This document shows positions 33,201 through 46,400 of a DNA stretch of 64,000 nt, one piece after another. The stretch lies in contig OX463785.1 of assembly GCA_949825025.1 (NCBI GenBank), positions 6,179,979-6,243,978 of the forward strand, given 5' to 3'. The notes under the pieces are model-generated. The model was given only the letters and a program-made list of their open reading frames with translations. It made no database searches and was not told the origin of the DNA. This stretch comes from Siphlonurus alternatus. Its lineage: Eukaryota > Arthropoda > Insecta > Ephemeroptera > Siphlonuridae. Made by a program: the position numbers and the translations under genes. How positions within the stretch are numbered: position 1 is the first letter of the stretch; every line of letters begins with the position of its first letter.

Positions 33201-33390
33201 CATTTAACGCCGACATTCCGCTGCACGTCTCTCTCGTCCGTTTGCCACACGAGTACTGACGAGCCTGATCACCGAGCACTCGAGCAGCGACCTTTGACTG
33301 CACCTGTTGGCTTCCTCCCCTCCACTCTCTCTCTTGCAGCGCGCTCGCTTACCTGCCTTGCTAGCAGTGACAGATTACGTCACTAGATAT
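33201..33390 (-). promoter_or_regulatory. GC-rich promoter/first-exon-like island
   Basis: About 190 bases of markedly higher GC content in a long AT-rich stretch. On the minus strand it ends with ATGTCGGCGTTAAAT followed by a consensus donor GTGAGT (33201). It may be the 5' end of the candidate minus-strand transcript. No TATA box or initiator was identified with confidence. Confidence 0.35.
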
Positions 33391-33789
33391 TGAGTATTTC
33401 ATCTTATATTATAATTTAAATAAGTGAACAGCTTTCAAATGTTTTGATTGGTTAAATCTTATCACGTGGGGTATTTATTGATATATAATTTTATTTTTCG
33501 TTTATTGTTATTACTTCTTAATTAGTAAATTTATTTAAAAAATTAGAAATATATTAAATTGAAATCTCTTCCTTTAACAAACATTTTTACATTGTAATTA
33601 TTATATAATTTTATTTTACTAGCCACATGATGCAGTGAATACAATGCAAAATATTATTTAGCAAATTAAAATAAACATATATTATTCTAATATAATAACA
33701 TGTTTTATATAAAACTCCCTAACAAAACACACCAGTGAATATCAAATTAAAATAAATAATATCAATAAATATTATTTTTCTAGTAAAAA

Positions 33790-33826
33790 ATAAATAAATA
33801 AATAAATAAATAATTAAATAAATAAA
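33790..33826. repeat. (AAAT)n microsatellite
   Basis: AATAAATAAATAAATAAATA and similar, one interruption. Confidence 0.8.
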
Positions 33827-34224
33827 ATATACGAGATAAAATTATTATTAAAATATTAAAAAATTAATGCAGATATATTTATAGCTATGAAATTAAAAAA
33901 TATAATTACTTTAAGGACGCTAGCTAACATAATTGTAATAACAAAAAATGGGTATCTCAAATTGTGAATTGTAAAAAATATAAATGTACACTTAATTGTA
34001 AATTATCGTAATAATTATAGGTGTATATGGAACTCCCTGTTAACTTAGTTCAAAAGATAATACGCAATTAAGATTTCCTGATGTAAACAGAAACAATTAT
34101 TTTATTATAGTTTCAAATCACCTTTATTTTCTTACATTAAACGCTGAAAATAACAACATAATCAAACGTGCTAATTATAACAGTTATAAAATTTCAATAG
34201 AACCGTGCAAATTTCACATTAGAA

Positions 34225-34692
34225 TGTCCTTACGGGGTGTAATTTTTTTACTGGCTCAATCACAAGAGGAGGTCGAAAAATATCCCTTAGATTTTTTTGC
34301 GATTTTTTTTTTTTTAGCACTGCATCATACCTAAAATGGAGTTTAAAAATATCTCTTGACCTGGAGGCTCCATCCGTAATGCCTATGACGTCATTACATT
34401 CTTTGGTTCAACTATATAACACTTGTAACAAATTATTGCATTGTTGCTTGTTTATTAAAAATTATCATTTGTTTCCATAGCAACGTGATTGTTTAGAAGC
34501 ATTATATAGTTGATCTAAAGAATGTAATGACGTCATAGGCGTTGCGGATGGAGCCTCCAGGTCAAGAGACTTTTTTAATCTCCACTTTAGGTATGATGCA
34601 GTGCTAAAAAAAATCGAAAAAAAATCTAAGGGATATTTTTTGACCTCCTCTTTTGATTGAGCCAGTAAAAAAATTATACCCCTTAAGCCCAT
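34225..34692. repeat. F3 copy 2
   Basis: Very similar to copy 1 along its whole length, including both central TGACGTCA sites. Confidence 0.85.
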
Positions 34693-35367
34693 CATTTATC
34701 AAATCAAATAAGAAAAGAAAAATTGAACAAAAAAATTAGTTATATTTGAAATTTCTAATTATTTCTTTTCCGTTCTCACTTTAAGTTCTCAAACATTATC
34801 TATACAGCAAAAACATAATAAAACGACGTAAAGAATTCAAACGTTGTACCTTAATTAATTGCAAGTTACTGCAACACTGGCAATATAGAGTACACATTTA
34901 ATAAAAACATTTATTAATATTCAATTAATCGATAATAACTAAACCCTTTATTATATAGTAACAAATTACTTGAATATATGCTTCAGATTTAAACCACTCG
35001 TAGTTTTTACATAAATAAATATCATGACTGCATTTTTTTTCAATGCAGTGCAACATTAAAAAAAAAATTTTTTTTTGACAGCTTATTAGTTATTACGGCG
35101 TCACGAATTTTTATGCCAAAAAGGGACGTGGTTGATAAATTATTTTGCACATACACATAATTAAGTTGCCTTTAACATTTTATCTTTTAAAACATTCATT
35201 AAATTACTTACGATTTGTGCAATACAATGATAAATTTGGTGCTCAAATTTTTTAGATACCCGATTAAAAATAGCAATGTCAATCAATGTTAAAAATCAAA
35301 ATACCTAGTGATTTTTTCTAATACACAATTTCTACGAAAATACATAATATGTATATATTTTTTAATC

Positions 35368-35438
35368 AAACCCTATTGGGTACTTCTATTTACTATTTAC
35401 ATACTACTTTGAAACCCCGAATCTTCCGAAACCCTAAA
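35368..35438 (-). mobile_element. SINE 3' end fragment (minus strand)
   Basis: Matches the tail of SINE copy 1 (2056-2130) on the opposite strand, including ATTCGGGGTTTCAAAGTAGT and CCCAATAGGGTTTGATTAAA. Head and body are absent. Confidence 0.65.
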
Positions 35439-36251
35439 GTAATACATGCATAACATTATTATATACAGTACATTTGAGTTTTGTATTCCATGTATTGCTA
35501 TAATGCAAAGTGTACAAATATTGGTACAATTATTCTTTCTGTTTATATCGTTGGTTCACAATATTTTTTTATTGTTTGGCTTAATTAATGTTAAGTCAAT
35601 GTTAATATTTTAAAGTGTGCATTATTTTCAGTCAATCTTCATACATTTTTGGGTTTTGAGCGATAGCAAATAACTTCAATGATTTAAATTAAATATTATA
35701 TTAATTTTCATTTTTCTGTAGCTATTATATATTTATATTATATATATTGCACTTTGTGTATGACAAAATTGTTCGGGTTTCATGAACATAAAATGATAAA
35801 CTTTATTCAAATTACAATAATATTACAATAATTTATAATAATAATTAATAATTTAGTATTACAAGAATAACAATTATTAAATTGAATTTATAGTTTTTTT
35901 TTAGTAATAAATTCAATATCTTATATTATACTTAAAATAACAGTGTGTATACCTTCAAAATATTGAATGTATTTGATAAAATATATTTCTTATAATTATA
36001 ATTAACAGAAAAAAATATAACAGATAGTTAGAAATTAAGAGATTTTATAATTTTAAATTTGTAGAAACAGTTAGGCAAGATGTAACTAAAACAATATATT
36101 TGTCCTCCGCAGCTAAAACAAAGAAAAACTAACAAGATAAAGAATGTGACACTGCATTATAACTCTTCGTGATCGCAATATTTTATAATAATAAGTATGT
36201 GAAAATTATCAAGCAGCCACGCGAACGTAAAGGAACAATCATCAGCAATCT

Positions 36252-36580
36252 CAATGGACAACATACTGTATGAAAAAAATTTATTGCAGAAATGAATAGA
36301 GGGCACCATTGCTACTCTGAATTTTTTCAGATTTTTTTGAGTCTCGGAACTATTTTTAAATAATTATTGAAAGTTCTGTGATTTAAGTTGGCACCCCTGA
36401 ATTCTTAATGAAAAGAATAGAGACTGGACACCTATTGACGCCTCCAGGGGGCGTGGCTGCACTTTCAATAATTTTTTAAAAATCGTTCTGGGTCTCAAAA
36501 AAATCTGAAAAAATTCAGTACCATAACTTGGTACCCTCTATTCATTTCTGCAATAAATTTTTTCATGCCTGTTGTCCATT
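36252..36580. repeat. F2 copy 5
   Basis: GGAGGCGTCAA subtype, opposite orientation to copy 3. Located between the Orco 3' end and the minus-strand candidate transcript. Confidence 0.85.
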
Positions 36581-36734
36581 CATTAAAGAAAAGATTAAAT
36601 TTAGTGAGGCTATACGAGGAGGCCGCTAAATTTCCTTGAAATTTCTATGGAGTGATGTCTAGCGGCAAAATTTCATATAATTTTAGACAGAAGCTCAGAA
36701 TTCTCTCGCGGTGAGTGAAATTATTACTGTTAGC

Positions 36735-37035
36735 ACCCAAAGCCGAATTCGGGCAAAAGCCGAAAAAAATGCTCACATCTAGTTCTGCGCATCACGAAAT
36801 GAGCGAAAGCCGAAGTGAGGTTTTTTTTCGGCTTTGGCGCATTTCATTTTGAACAAAACTAGATCTGCTCAAATCGAAATGCGCCAAAGCCGATATGAGA
36901 TTTTACTTCGGCTTTGGTGCATTTCATTTTGAGCAAAACTAGTTCTGCGCATCGCGGTTTGAGCAAAAGTCGAAATGATATTTTATTTCGGGTTTGGAGC
37001 AAAATTTTGAGCACATCTGGTTTTGCGCAAAATAA
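36735..37035. repeat. Tandem/inverted AAAGCCGAA array
   Basis: Three to four degenerate units of about 90-110 bp alternate GCGAAAGCCGAAGTGAG, TTTCGGCTTTGGCGCATTTC and CAAAACTAGATCTGCTC. Each unit is itself a near-palindrome. Confidence 0.7.
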
Positions 37036-37209
37036 TGATGATTTTAATGACGAGATGATGATTTTAATTTTAATGATATTAATTTTAATTAAAAAAAAAA
37101 TAAAAAACTAAGACACTAAACTTATAATAAATATTAATATTGTGACCTAATATCTTTCAAGCGCTGTTTAAAAAGAAATTAATTTCAAATTAATTAAATT
37201 AATTAATTA

Positions 37210-37449
37210 ATACGATATTACAACAAATGCGTTTTTCTTGCCACGCCAATCCCAGCTCGACATCCCTCCATGGAAAACCATCTTTAAATTGGTGGTTTCC
37301 TCGCAGCCCCGCGTGTTCCCTGACTCTAAATGTTGAGGGACGTGATTTACTCCTGGCCGGTCAGTTACTCGGGATATCAGAACGAAGATCCCCGACATTC
37401 TCCGAGTACAGGAAAGAGATTCGAGTTGTCTTAGAAGAAGAATTGGTGC
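37210..37449 (-). other. Probable 3' UTR of Orco
   Basis: About 240 bases directly after the Orco stop keep a higher GC content than the flanking DNA and then give way to AT-rich sequence at about 37210. No conserved protein is read here. Several AATAAA/ATTAAA-like hexamers occur on the minus strand further on, so the cleavage site is not fixed. Confidence 0.4.
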
Positions 37450-40400
37450 TCAGTTCAGTTGGATGAGCACCATGAAGTACGTCACCACGGCTCCGAGAAC
37501 CTGTGGATATATGACGTCACAATTTTGGGATTTTCTTGAGGAGGGCGAGGAAATATTCTTAAACATTTTATCGAGAAGAACAGAAAAACATTGAAACGAA
37601 CTAAAATACTGAAATTTGATTTTACTTAGGTATATTTTCAAAACCCACACATAGACATTATCTCATTTTATAGAAAAGCTCAAGGTTCTATCTATTGCAA
37701 GGGTCGATTTTGATTTAATTTTGAAACTGAGAGTGAATACAAAATTGGTACAAACTCGTACTTTTAAAGATTTAAAGTAATGAATTTATGATACTAGAAG
37801 TTTGGTATTTTATCATGATTTATAAAAAAAAGATGGCATTGACGTCATACTCTTGTAAGTAGGTTGACCTAAAATAGGCCAGAATGCAAAAATCAGCATA
37901 AAAACAAATAATTTATTTGTTTAAGTTTTCTGTATTTAACAAAATAATCTAAAATAAATTACGAAAATGCATCATTATCCGATTGAAATAAAAAAAATCA
38001 CACCATAAAGAACAATAAATACTATTTTTATATTCTTTTTGTGTCATTTCTCATATGCAGTCAACAGTATGTGGACGACCACACTCCCCCTTCACGATTG
38101 AAACCCTACATTGTACCCCCCCCCCTCAGTCTCAAATAAACATAAACAGTAAACAACTCTATCACAAATTGATGGTCTGTACTCACCGAGGCGAAGAGAT
38201 CGAGGGACACGGTAAAGAATTTGGCTCCGGACACGGACATTGGTCGCTGACACTGCTGACACACGATCTGTACGAACGTCTTGGCCTCCTCAGAACCGTC
38301 GTACCATGGACAGCTGTAGGCAGCGTGCATCACCGACACGCTCTGAAACGTGACGTCACAATCAACACGTGGGTCATCACGTGACGTTATCACCACGTGT
38401 GAGGGTATTATTAACTATGCTGTAGCTTATCTTTGGTTTGATGTCACGTGACCCTTCCATTAGAATTGTATTGGAGGAAAAAGAAAAAAGTTCGTGACGT
38501 CATATTAAATATAAGCTACGATAATTCTACATGTTGTATAGGCCATGGCCTTTGCTCCGGTTTGGAAGGAACCCACAAAACCCTAAGGATTATGCTATAT
38601 CCAGTTCACGAATAAGAATGGGAAGTTAAATTCATTTACTTGTGATCAGTGCTTAACAGAGGAGAGGGTTCAGTTGAAGAAAAAAAAATACTACTTGTTG
38701 AGACACAAATATATGCAAAATAAGACTATTGTCATTTGCGATAAAGATTTTCAACTTTTAGAAATTAGAAAATGGATATTATGACTAGTCTTACTTAGAA
38801 CCTGTTAGTCTATTAGGACTTGGTTCAATGCTGCTAAGTTAAGTGCTATTTAATTTGGACCAAAAGCACATTGTGGTTTACGCCTTAAAGTTGTGCAACC
38901 GTTAGAACATTCATGTCAGGCAGGTAGACAGGTTACAGGAGCTAACTACTTAAGCACTTTAATAATTATTACAATATTTACTATTCTTTATGGCAATAAT
39001 TGTGTACTGTATAATATAATAATATTATATTGAACATAATATATTTAATTTATTTCAGCTTCTCAACACAAAATCCAAACATTTATTAATACTTAATTTC
39101 ATTTATAGAACAAATCAGCTACAACGTGCGCAAAATTAAAATGTATTATATATAAAACATTTTTGAAGAAAAATTACATTACAATTGTTTTTTTCAATTT
39201 AAAGTAAAAGTTTGCTTTATATTAAGGTATCTAAAAATAATTAAGCAAATAAAAATAAATTAATATTTAAATTGTTTAATTAAAATTTAATTTAATATTG
39301 TATCATAATACAGTATTTAATTAAAAATTTTAATAACTACTTTAAATATTTTATTTCTTTTCCTATACTATCAGGTAAAATAATATTTAGTAATAATGTG
39401 CAGAAAACCATCCATTCGTACATCGTATGTGAACATCGTATTAATATAACAATTAATTGATACAACACAATTGAATTCTACGTTTCATACTTTCTATATT
39501 ATAACTGAGATTTGATGCCATTGCTCAATATTTCTCCATTGTAAACTGAAAATCTAGTAAGACCAAAAAATAATAATCAAATAATATACTTTGCTGATAT
39601 ACAAAACAATCAACAAATTGAATAATTGAAATATATTGATATTACTATTTAAAAGCCAAAGCACTCTATTTAAAAAAAACTGCTATTTTCAATGCTGAAT
39701 ATCTTGAAAACTTCACCGATTTTGGTCTTTTTTTTTACTTAAAATTAATTTCTTGGCATCAAAAAGGGTTACAACAAATTCCCATTGGTTCATCGTCTAT
39801 TAAGCCTACTTTTTCCATGAACTCCTGCACGAGATTCTCACCTCCTCGATGAGTCTGTTTCCGAACACACAGAACAAGAAGACCTGGGCCAGCGTGTACG
39901 AGAGGTAGCCAATCACGGTGAAGGCGTACAAGTTGATCCCCGAAATCTGAGGAACAAACATGGTGTCAGAAAGGTGTATAGTATTTCTTAGGAGGGCCAA
40001 AATAACTAGAATAAGTGCGAATATATAATAAAATAATTTATTTTATATATTTTTTGTTAGTGACACCTGTATAATTATATAGTGTTAATAGAAGGAGATT
40101 TTAGTCCCTTGCAAAGCTCTTTTTTATTTTATAAAATCAAGCTATTGCGTTTCACTTGTGAAATCTATTGGTCTAAAATTGACTTTAATTATGGTCCGCA
40201 GTCGAATAAGAGGATAAAATAAATGAAACTTTATTAATAACTTTCGCTAATTACAACATAAGTATTACAATTAGATCATACTAATATTACATATGGGAGT
40301 TTTAACAGTTCTTACATACTAAATAAAATTTTTACTTGGATCAGTTATCCTGGTAATTTAATACTGTTTACGGTCTGAAAATATAAATATATATAAAATT

Positions 40401-43400
40401 ATTAAATTTTGTTAATATTAATAATTTCTTAAAATATGATACTTAATGGGAGTAATAATTTGTACTCGACAATAAAATTACCCTAGACTGATTTGGATTG
40501 TTTTATATTTCCACAATAAATTTTACCCTCATATAATAATTATTAAATTAAAAAAAATAAAATTAATTAAAATAAAATATTTATAATCTCATCAAAAAAC
40601 AAATAAATTATATTATTTTATTTTCAAATAATATTGTTTTATTTTTTAAACTTGTAAATATAATTAAAATATTGTTTAAAAAATATTTTTTAACTTTTTC
40701 ATCTATGGAAAATATTAAATAAAAATTTATCTTATCTTATAATATTGTTCACTCAACGTTAGAAATTTAAAGAGAAGTAACTTCAAGACCATTATTTTAA
40801 TATTGAGGGTCACTGACCTTTGTAGCTTCATAGGACAGAAGGGTCAAGGTCACGGTGCTGGTCAACATGTGGAGGAGCAGCGCCATTCCGTACGTCTCAC
40901 CTATGGCTTCTACGAACCTGCAACAATCAAATGGCGGTTAAATGGGGCTGTCACGAGTTGCCCTATTTGACTAATAATTATAAGAGATCAGCAGACAGCG
41001 TCAGATGCCTGTAATTTCAAGGAACCTCTTCATCAAGCTGGTGTAATATAACATCATTAATAATGCATTGAAGTAGGGATTGCAAGTATCATAATTAATA
41101 AATAATTGACTGCACTTTTGACTGGAATTGAATCTCTTATGGCTTTCCAAAGTCTCTAACTTGCAGTAAGATACATGCCACGCCGTATAAAGACCTTAGG
41201 TTTCCATGGTTCTTTTTTTATCTCCAGACATTATCACGGAGCTGGGACAGATTAATATTTTCTTTTTCCTCTTTGGTAGGTTTCCAGTTGATTTATAAAT
41301 TGTAATGTATTTTACTCGTCATATATATTTAATTTTGTTTGTAATGTCTTCATTGGTTTCTAGATGTTCACCATTGGTGGAACTCAAGTCAAGTATAGTC
41401 GAATATTCAAGACGTGATGATAGTTTTTGTGAAGTGTCGAGACATTTTCAAGATAGATATATCTTTAGAGCAAGTGCCCTCATGACAATGGACAACATAC
41501 ATGAAAATTTTTTATTGCAGAAATGAATAGAGGGTACCAAATTATGCTACTCTGAATTCTTTCAGATTTTTTTGAGACCAGGAACTATTTTTAAATAATT
41601 ATTGAAAGTGCGGCCACGCCCCCTGGAGGCGTCAATAGGCGTCCAGTCTATATCCTTTTTATTAAGGCTGCAGAGGTGCCAACTAAAATCACCGGACTTT
41701 CAATAATTATTTAAAAATAGTTCCGGGTCTTAAAAAAATCTGAAAAAATTCAGAGTATCATAATTTGGTACCCTCTATTCATTTCTGCAATAAATTTTTT
41801 TCATGTATGTTGTCCATTGTTAAATTTTCTGATTTTTAATATATCGTCCCTCATCCGGAATAATGAGCTATCTGCCTACTATGACGTTGAAACTATCTGT
41901 TATATCAGGTGATCGCAATTATGAGCTTTATTTTATACCTATTTACAGCTCATAATTGCACTCACCTGAAATAGAAGATTGCAATGAAATCGTGGAAGCC
42001 TCATTATTCCAGAAGAAGGGTAATATTATCAATGTAATTCCATTGATTGATGAGTTTAATATTATCATGTAATAAATGAAGGACAAATTTTCTTGCATAT
42101 TTCAATAAAATTATATTAGAACAAAAATTATGTTAGTAAAATCATATATACCAATAGTAAACTTGTGTATGAGTCATAGAAGATTTTTTTTTTTTTGTCA
42201 AGAAACAAGATGAAGCTTCATCTATAAAATATAAGAAACTAAACTTTGTTGTTTTATATACATTTATATTTTCCTACATCATTTAATTTAATATAAAACT
42301 TTGTAATTAATAGTTTAATATTTATTTTGATTGTAAATAATTGCATTTATTGTAATTAGTTCTGTTATGTGAAAACTGGCAATCATATCACAAGAAAATA
42401 ATGAAAAATACATTTATATTTATATAAAGATGTGACATTGTTCTAATTCTTGGAGTTGACCGCTTACATGATATAAATCTGACATCATAAATATTTTTTT
42501 TTTTATAATTTTTATTCATAAAAGACAAGATTATGTACACTTTACATAAATTTACACCAACAATTTCAAAAAAAATATAATATATTCTCAAAAAAAAAAA
42601 AAATTTTTTTTTTTTTTTTTCCTTATACAGACTTGTTTGATCCTTAAGTTCTAAATAAAAAACAAACAAACAATGTTTGACTCATATACAGCTGCTCTAT
42701 AATACAATAAGTTTACACAGACAAAGAGCCACAGCCCTTCTAGGTCCATCTGAAACAAAAGGACTTTAGTATATATGTTTTATGCACCACAAAAACATAA
42801 ATATTTATCAGATCTATTAACTTCTATATGAAATTTATAATTAACCAGAAATATATTATCCATATATATCTTATATTGCAAATACAAAAGATAATAATAA
42901 TAATTTACTCTATATTAAAGAAATACAAAAATACTTTATTTTTATTGAAAACCAAAGAGTTAGATTAGATTACTTCTCAATTTTGCAAAATACACTATTT
43001 TAATAATTATTTTTTTTATCAATTAAGGTTTACATTAATCAATTTTAAAAAACAAAAGTTTACTGAAACATAAGGATGCTCATTTAATAACTGAAACAAA
43101 GACAGCTGAAACAAAAGAAACTGAAACAGAAAGATAACATTGCATTTACTTTATCATACGAAATATAAATACTTTTCTGTACCATTATACTTCATCACTA
43201 CTTTGTACAAATAGAATTTCACATGTAAATCATCGGTACCAAATCTGTATTATACCAAATACGTAGTATAATTTACAGTAAACTAACTTTACACAACATT
43301 TTTTTTTTATTATTATTTTTATAACTATTAAATTTTTTTTATAAAATTTTTACTTCATGAATATTGATTTTATATATAAAAAATAGAATGTCTGCAATAT

Positions 43401-46400
43401 ATAAAACTAAGATAATAATATTTTTTAATGCAATAACACGTCAAGTGCGTTTCCTAATTTCTTTTTAATATTATTTTTATTCTTACAACATATCCATCTA
43501 TTTTTTATATATATCTTAAAACAATTTAAACTATGTACTTTATATCGACCAATAAGACCATCCACCAAGTAGCTCATTAGCCACAACACTGAGTTCATTA
43601 TTTCTGGAGGTCGTATTTCACTGAGATCACCATATAACAAATGACCTAGTGTTACAGCATTTCGCGTATTGGTTATTTTTTCAATGATATCAAATACCCA
43701 TTTCACAGTGTCTTTTGCAATACCACAAGTAGTTAATCTATGAAATAAATTATCATATTCACCACATATCTCGCATTTATCATCATTTATCAACCCAATA
43801 GCTTTTCTCCTCACTTTAGTTGCATATATATTATGTGCAATTTTAATCCAAGTTGATCTTATTGATTTATCTACAAACTTAAAATTTATGCATTTATATA
43901 CATTTTCCCAACATACATTCCTTGCATGTTCAACATCAACTGAGCCAGGCGCAGATGCCACAATATTTTCTCCGTACCCCAGAGCTTCCATATTTTTTTT
44001 ATAAATATTTTTACATGACCAAGGATCCTCATTTTTTGATTCTCCATATAATAATAGACCTAAGATATAAGATATACCATTATTAAGCTTAACAACATTT
44101 GGCCAATATGGCAAAGAGTCACCATGGATATTTTTGTAATATTTTAACACTGATTCCATTGATTTAGAACCTTTGCCTTCCATTGCTCTTTCTGCCGATA
44201 TAAATAACAAAGCATCACATTTTGCTTTTATATTTATTAACCCTAAACCACCCTTTTCTGGTGGCAAATAACTTTTTTCTTTTGCTATTCTAAAAATATC
44301 ACCAGACCATAGGAAAAAATTTATATGTTTCATTATTTTTTTTTCAATGCATGGTTTAATTGGTAAAACACTGGCTGCGTACCACATTTTTGACAATGCA
44401 AAAGTTTGAACAAAATCTACTTTTTCTAGTAATGAGATATTTCTCCACTTATTTTCATACAATATATTCATTATTTTAAGATTTATTTGATCCCATGTTT
44501 TTGTTTGTGTTTGAGCAAAAGTTTTCCCTATTATAATTCCCAAAATTTTAACATATTCTTTTTCCATTAACCAATCAGCATCATATTTTTCTTTATTATG
44601 ATTTGCTCTGATTAATTCACACTTTTTATTATTTATTTGTGCACCTGATATATGACAGTATATATTAATACAATCTTTTACAAGTTTAAGTTCCTCTTTA
44701 CTTGTTATTGCAACCGTTAAATCGTCCGCAAAGGATGCTAATTTAAACAATGAATCAAATATTTTAACACCCTTTAATTTTTTCATTAATAAACTTATAA
44801 AGGGTTGAATAGTGATACAAAATGAAGCCATTGAACATGGACAACCTTGTCTCACAGATCTTTTTATTTTAAATTTTTTTGACAGCCTACCATTTACTTT
44901 AATTTGTGATGTGGCATCTCTATATAGAAATTGCAATGCTTTTATTAACCTCTCATCTATTTTGTATTCTTTCAACACCAACCACATATATTTATGATAA
45001 ACTCTATCAAAAGCAGCCTTAAAATCAATCGTTATAATTGCACCTTTTTTTTCTTTATTGAATATATAATGAGCAGCTGTAATAACATCATTCAGTGTAT
45101 CACTAATTTTTTTTCCAGGTACTGAACAAGTTTGTACCGGATCAATAATCTTATCCATAACTGTTTTTAGTCTGTTCGCTATGCATCCAGAAAATATTTT
45201 ATAGTCAGTATTTAGCAAAGTTACTGCTCTAAAGTCCTTAACATATTTAGGATTTGTTATTTTTTGTAACAAATTTACAATTCCTGTACATTGTTCTTCA
45301 CCAGAAAAGCCATTAATTAACACATCGTTATACATCCTAGTAAATGATTTTCCCAATATATCCCACAAAACTTTATAAATCTCTATTGGGAGACCATCTG
45401 AACCTGGAGATTTATTATTTTTTCCTGCTTGAATTACATGAAATACTTCTTTTTCAGTTAATGGTCTTCCTAATTCCTTAAATTCTTTTTGATCATCCCT
45501 AGATATCTTTCGTAAATTATTTTTTATAAATTCTATCATCTCCTTATCATCAATTTGATCTTCTCCTGTGTTACTAAATGCTTCACTAAAATGATGATAA
45601 AATATATTTAATATATCATCTTCATTTGTATACGTCCTATTTGTTTGATCATCTTTGATTAATTTTATTTTTTGTCGATTACCGCTTTTGTATTGTTTCA
45701 TTACTTGATAAATTCCAGCTTTTTCAGATGAAAAATTTACCCCACTTTTAGCTCGAATTTTTAAACCTTCTAATGACCTTTCTTGTAGTTTTATAATTTC
45801 TCCTTTTACTTCTTTTATCTCATCTTTATACATGCCGCATTTGATATTTTCTGAAACCATCTCTGAAAAAACCAAATTATAATATTCTAATGTCGACCGT
45901 CTCCATTTCTCTATGCTATCACTTTGCGTTTTACAAAAATTAATAATAAGTGGTTTTGTATATCTCGTCCACCAAGTTATTGAATCTTTAAAGTCCTTTT
46001 CTTTTTTCAGACATTCCATACAAAGCTCATTTAATTTTTTTATAACATCATCTCTAATTAATATGCTAGTATTTAATTTCCATGTTTTATTTACAGTTTT
46101 TTGATAATTTTCTTTATTATGTAAAAAGTCATCTATTTCAATAGAAAACCCAACATGATCTGATATTACTATTGGACTTATATATGACTTACGAATATTT
46201 GAGCACAAAACTTTTGAAACGTAAATTCGATCTAATCTTGAAGAGAATCTACTTGCATTAAAAGTAAACAATATTTTATTTTTGTCTGTTATCCTCCATG
46301 CATCCTTCAAATCTAATCCATTGATTAAGTGCTCAAGCTGCACACATTTATTAAATCCCGGTTTTTGATCTAACTGTGATAACACACAATTAAAATCTCC

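Larger units (their letters stand above)
17800..33390 (-). ncRNA. Candidate multi-exon minus-strand transcript, probably non-coding
   Basis: A series of GC-rich blocks flanked by good minus-strand splice signals: first exon about 33390-33201 (donor GTGAGT at 33201, ending with an ATG and four codons); block ending 29430 (donor GTGAGT); about 28680-28510 (donor GTATAA); 27757-27631; 25618-25465; 23877-23713; 22364-22205; 21340-21288; 20683-20584; and a last block from 17943 downward. Pairs 27757/20683, 25618/23877 and 21340/17943 are similar in sequence and in splice context, so the locus seems internally duplicated. No single frame runs through: 22364-22205 has stops in all minus-strand frames near its start, and the phases of neighbouring blocks do not join. 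The blocks match no protein I recognise. Either a long non-coding RNA, a fast-evolving small gene cluster in decay, or fortuitous islands. The order of joining is inferred. Confidence 0.35.
33391..36250. other. AT-rich spacer
   Basis: Very AT-rich, with F3 copy 2 and a SINE 3' fragment. No coding signal. 35560-36200 shows nothing recognisable. Confidence 0.6.
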
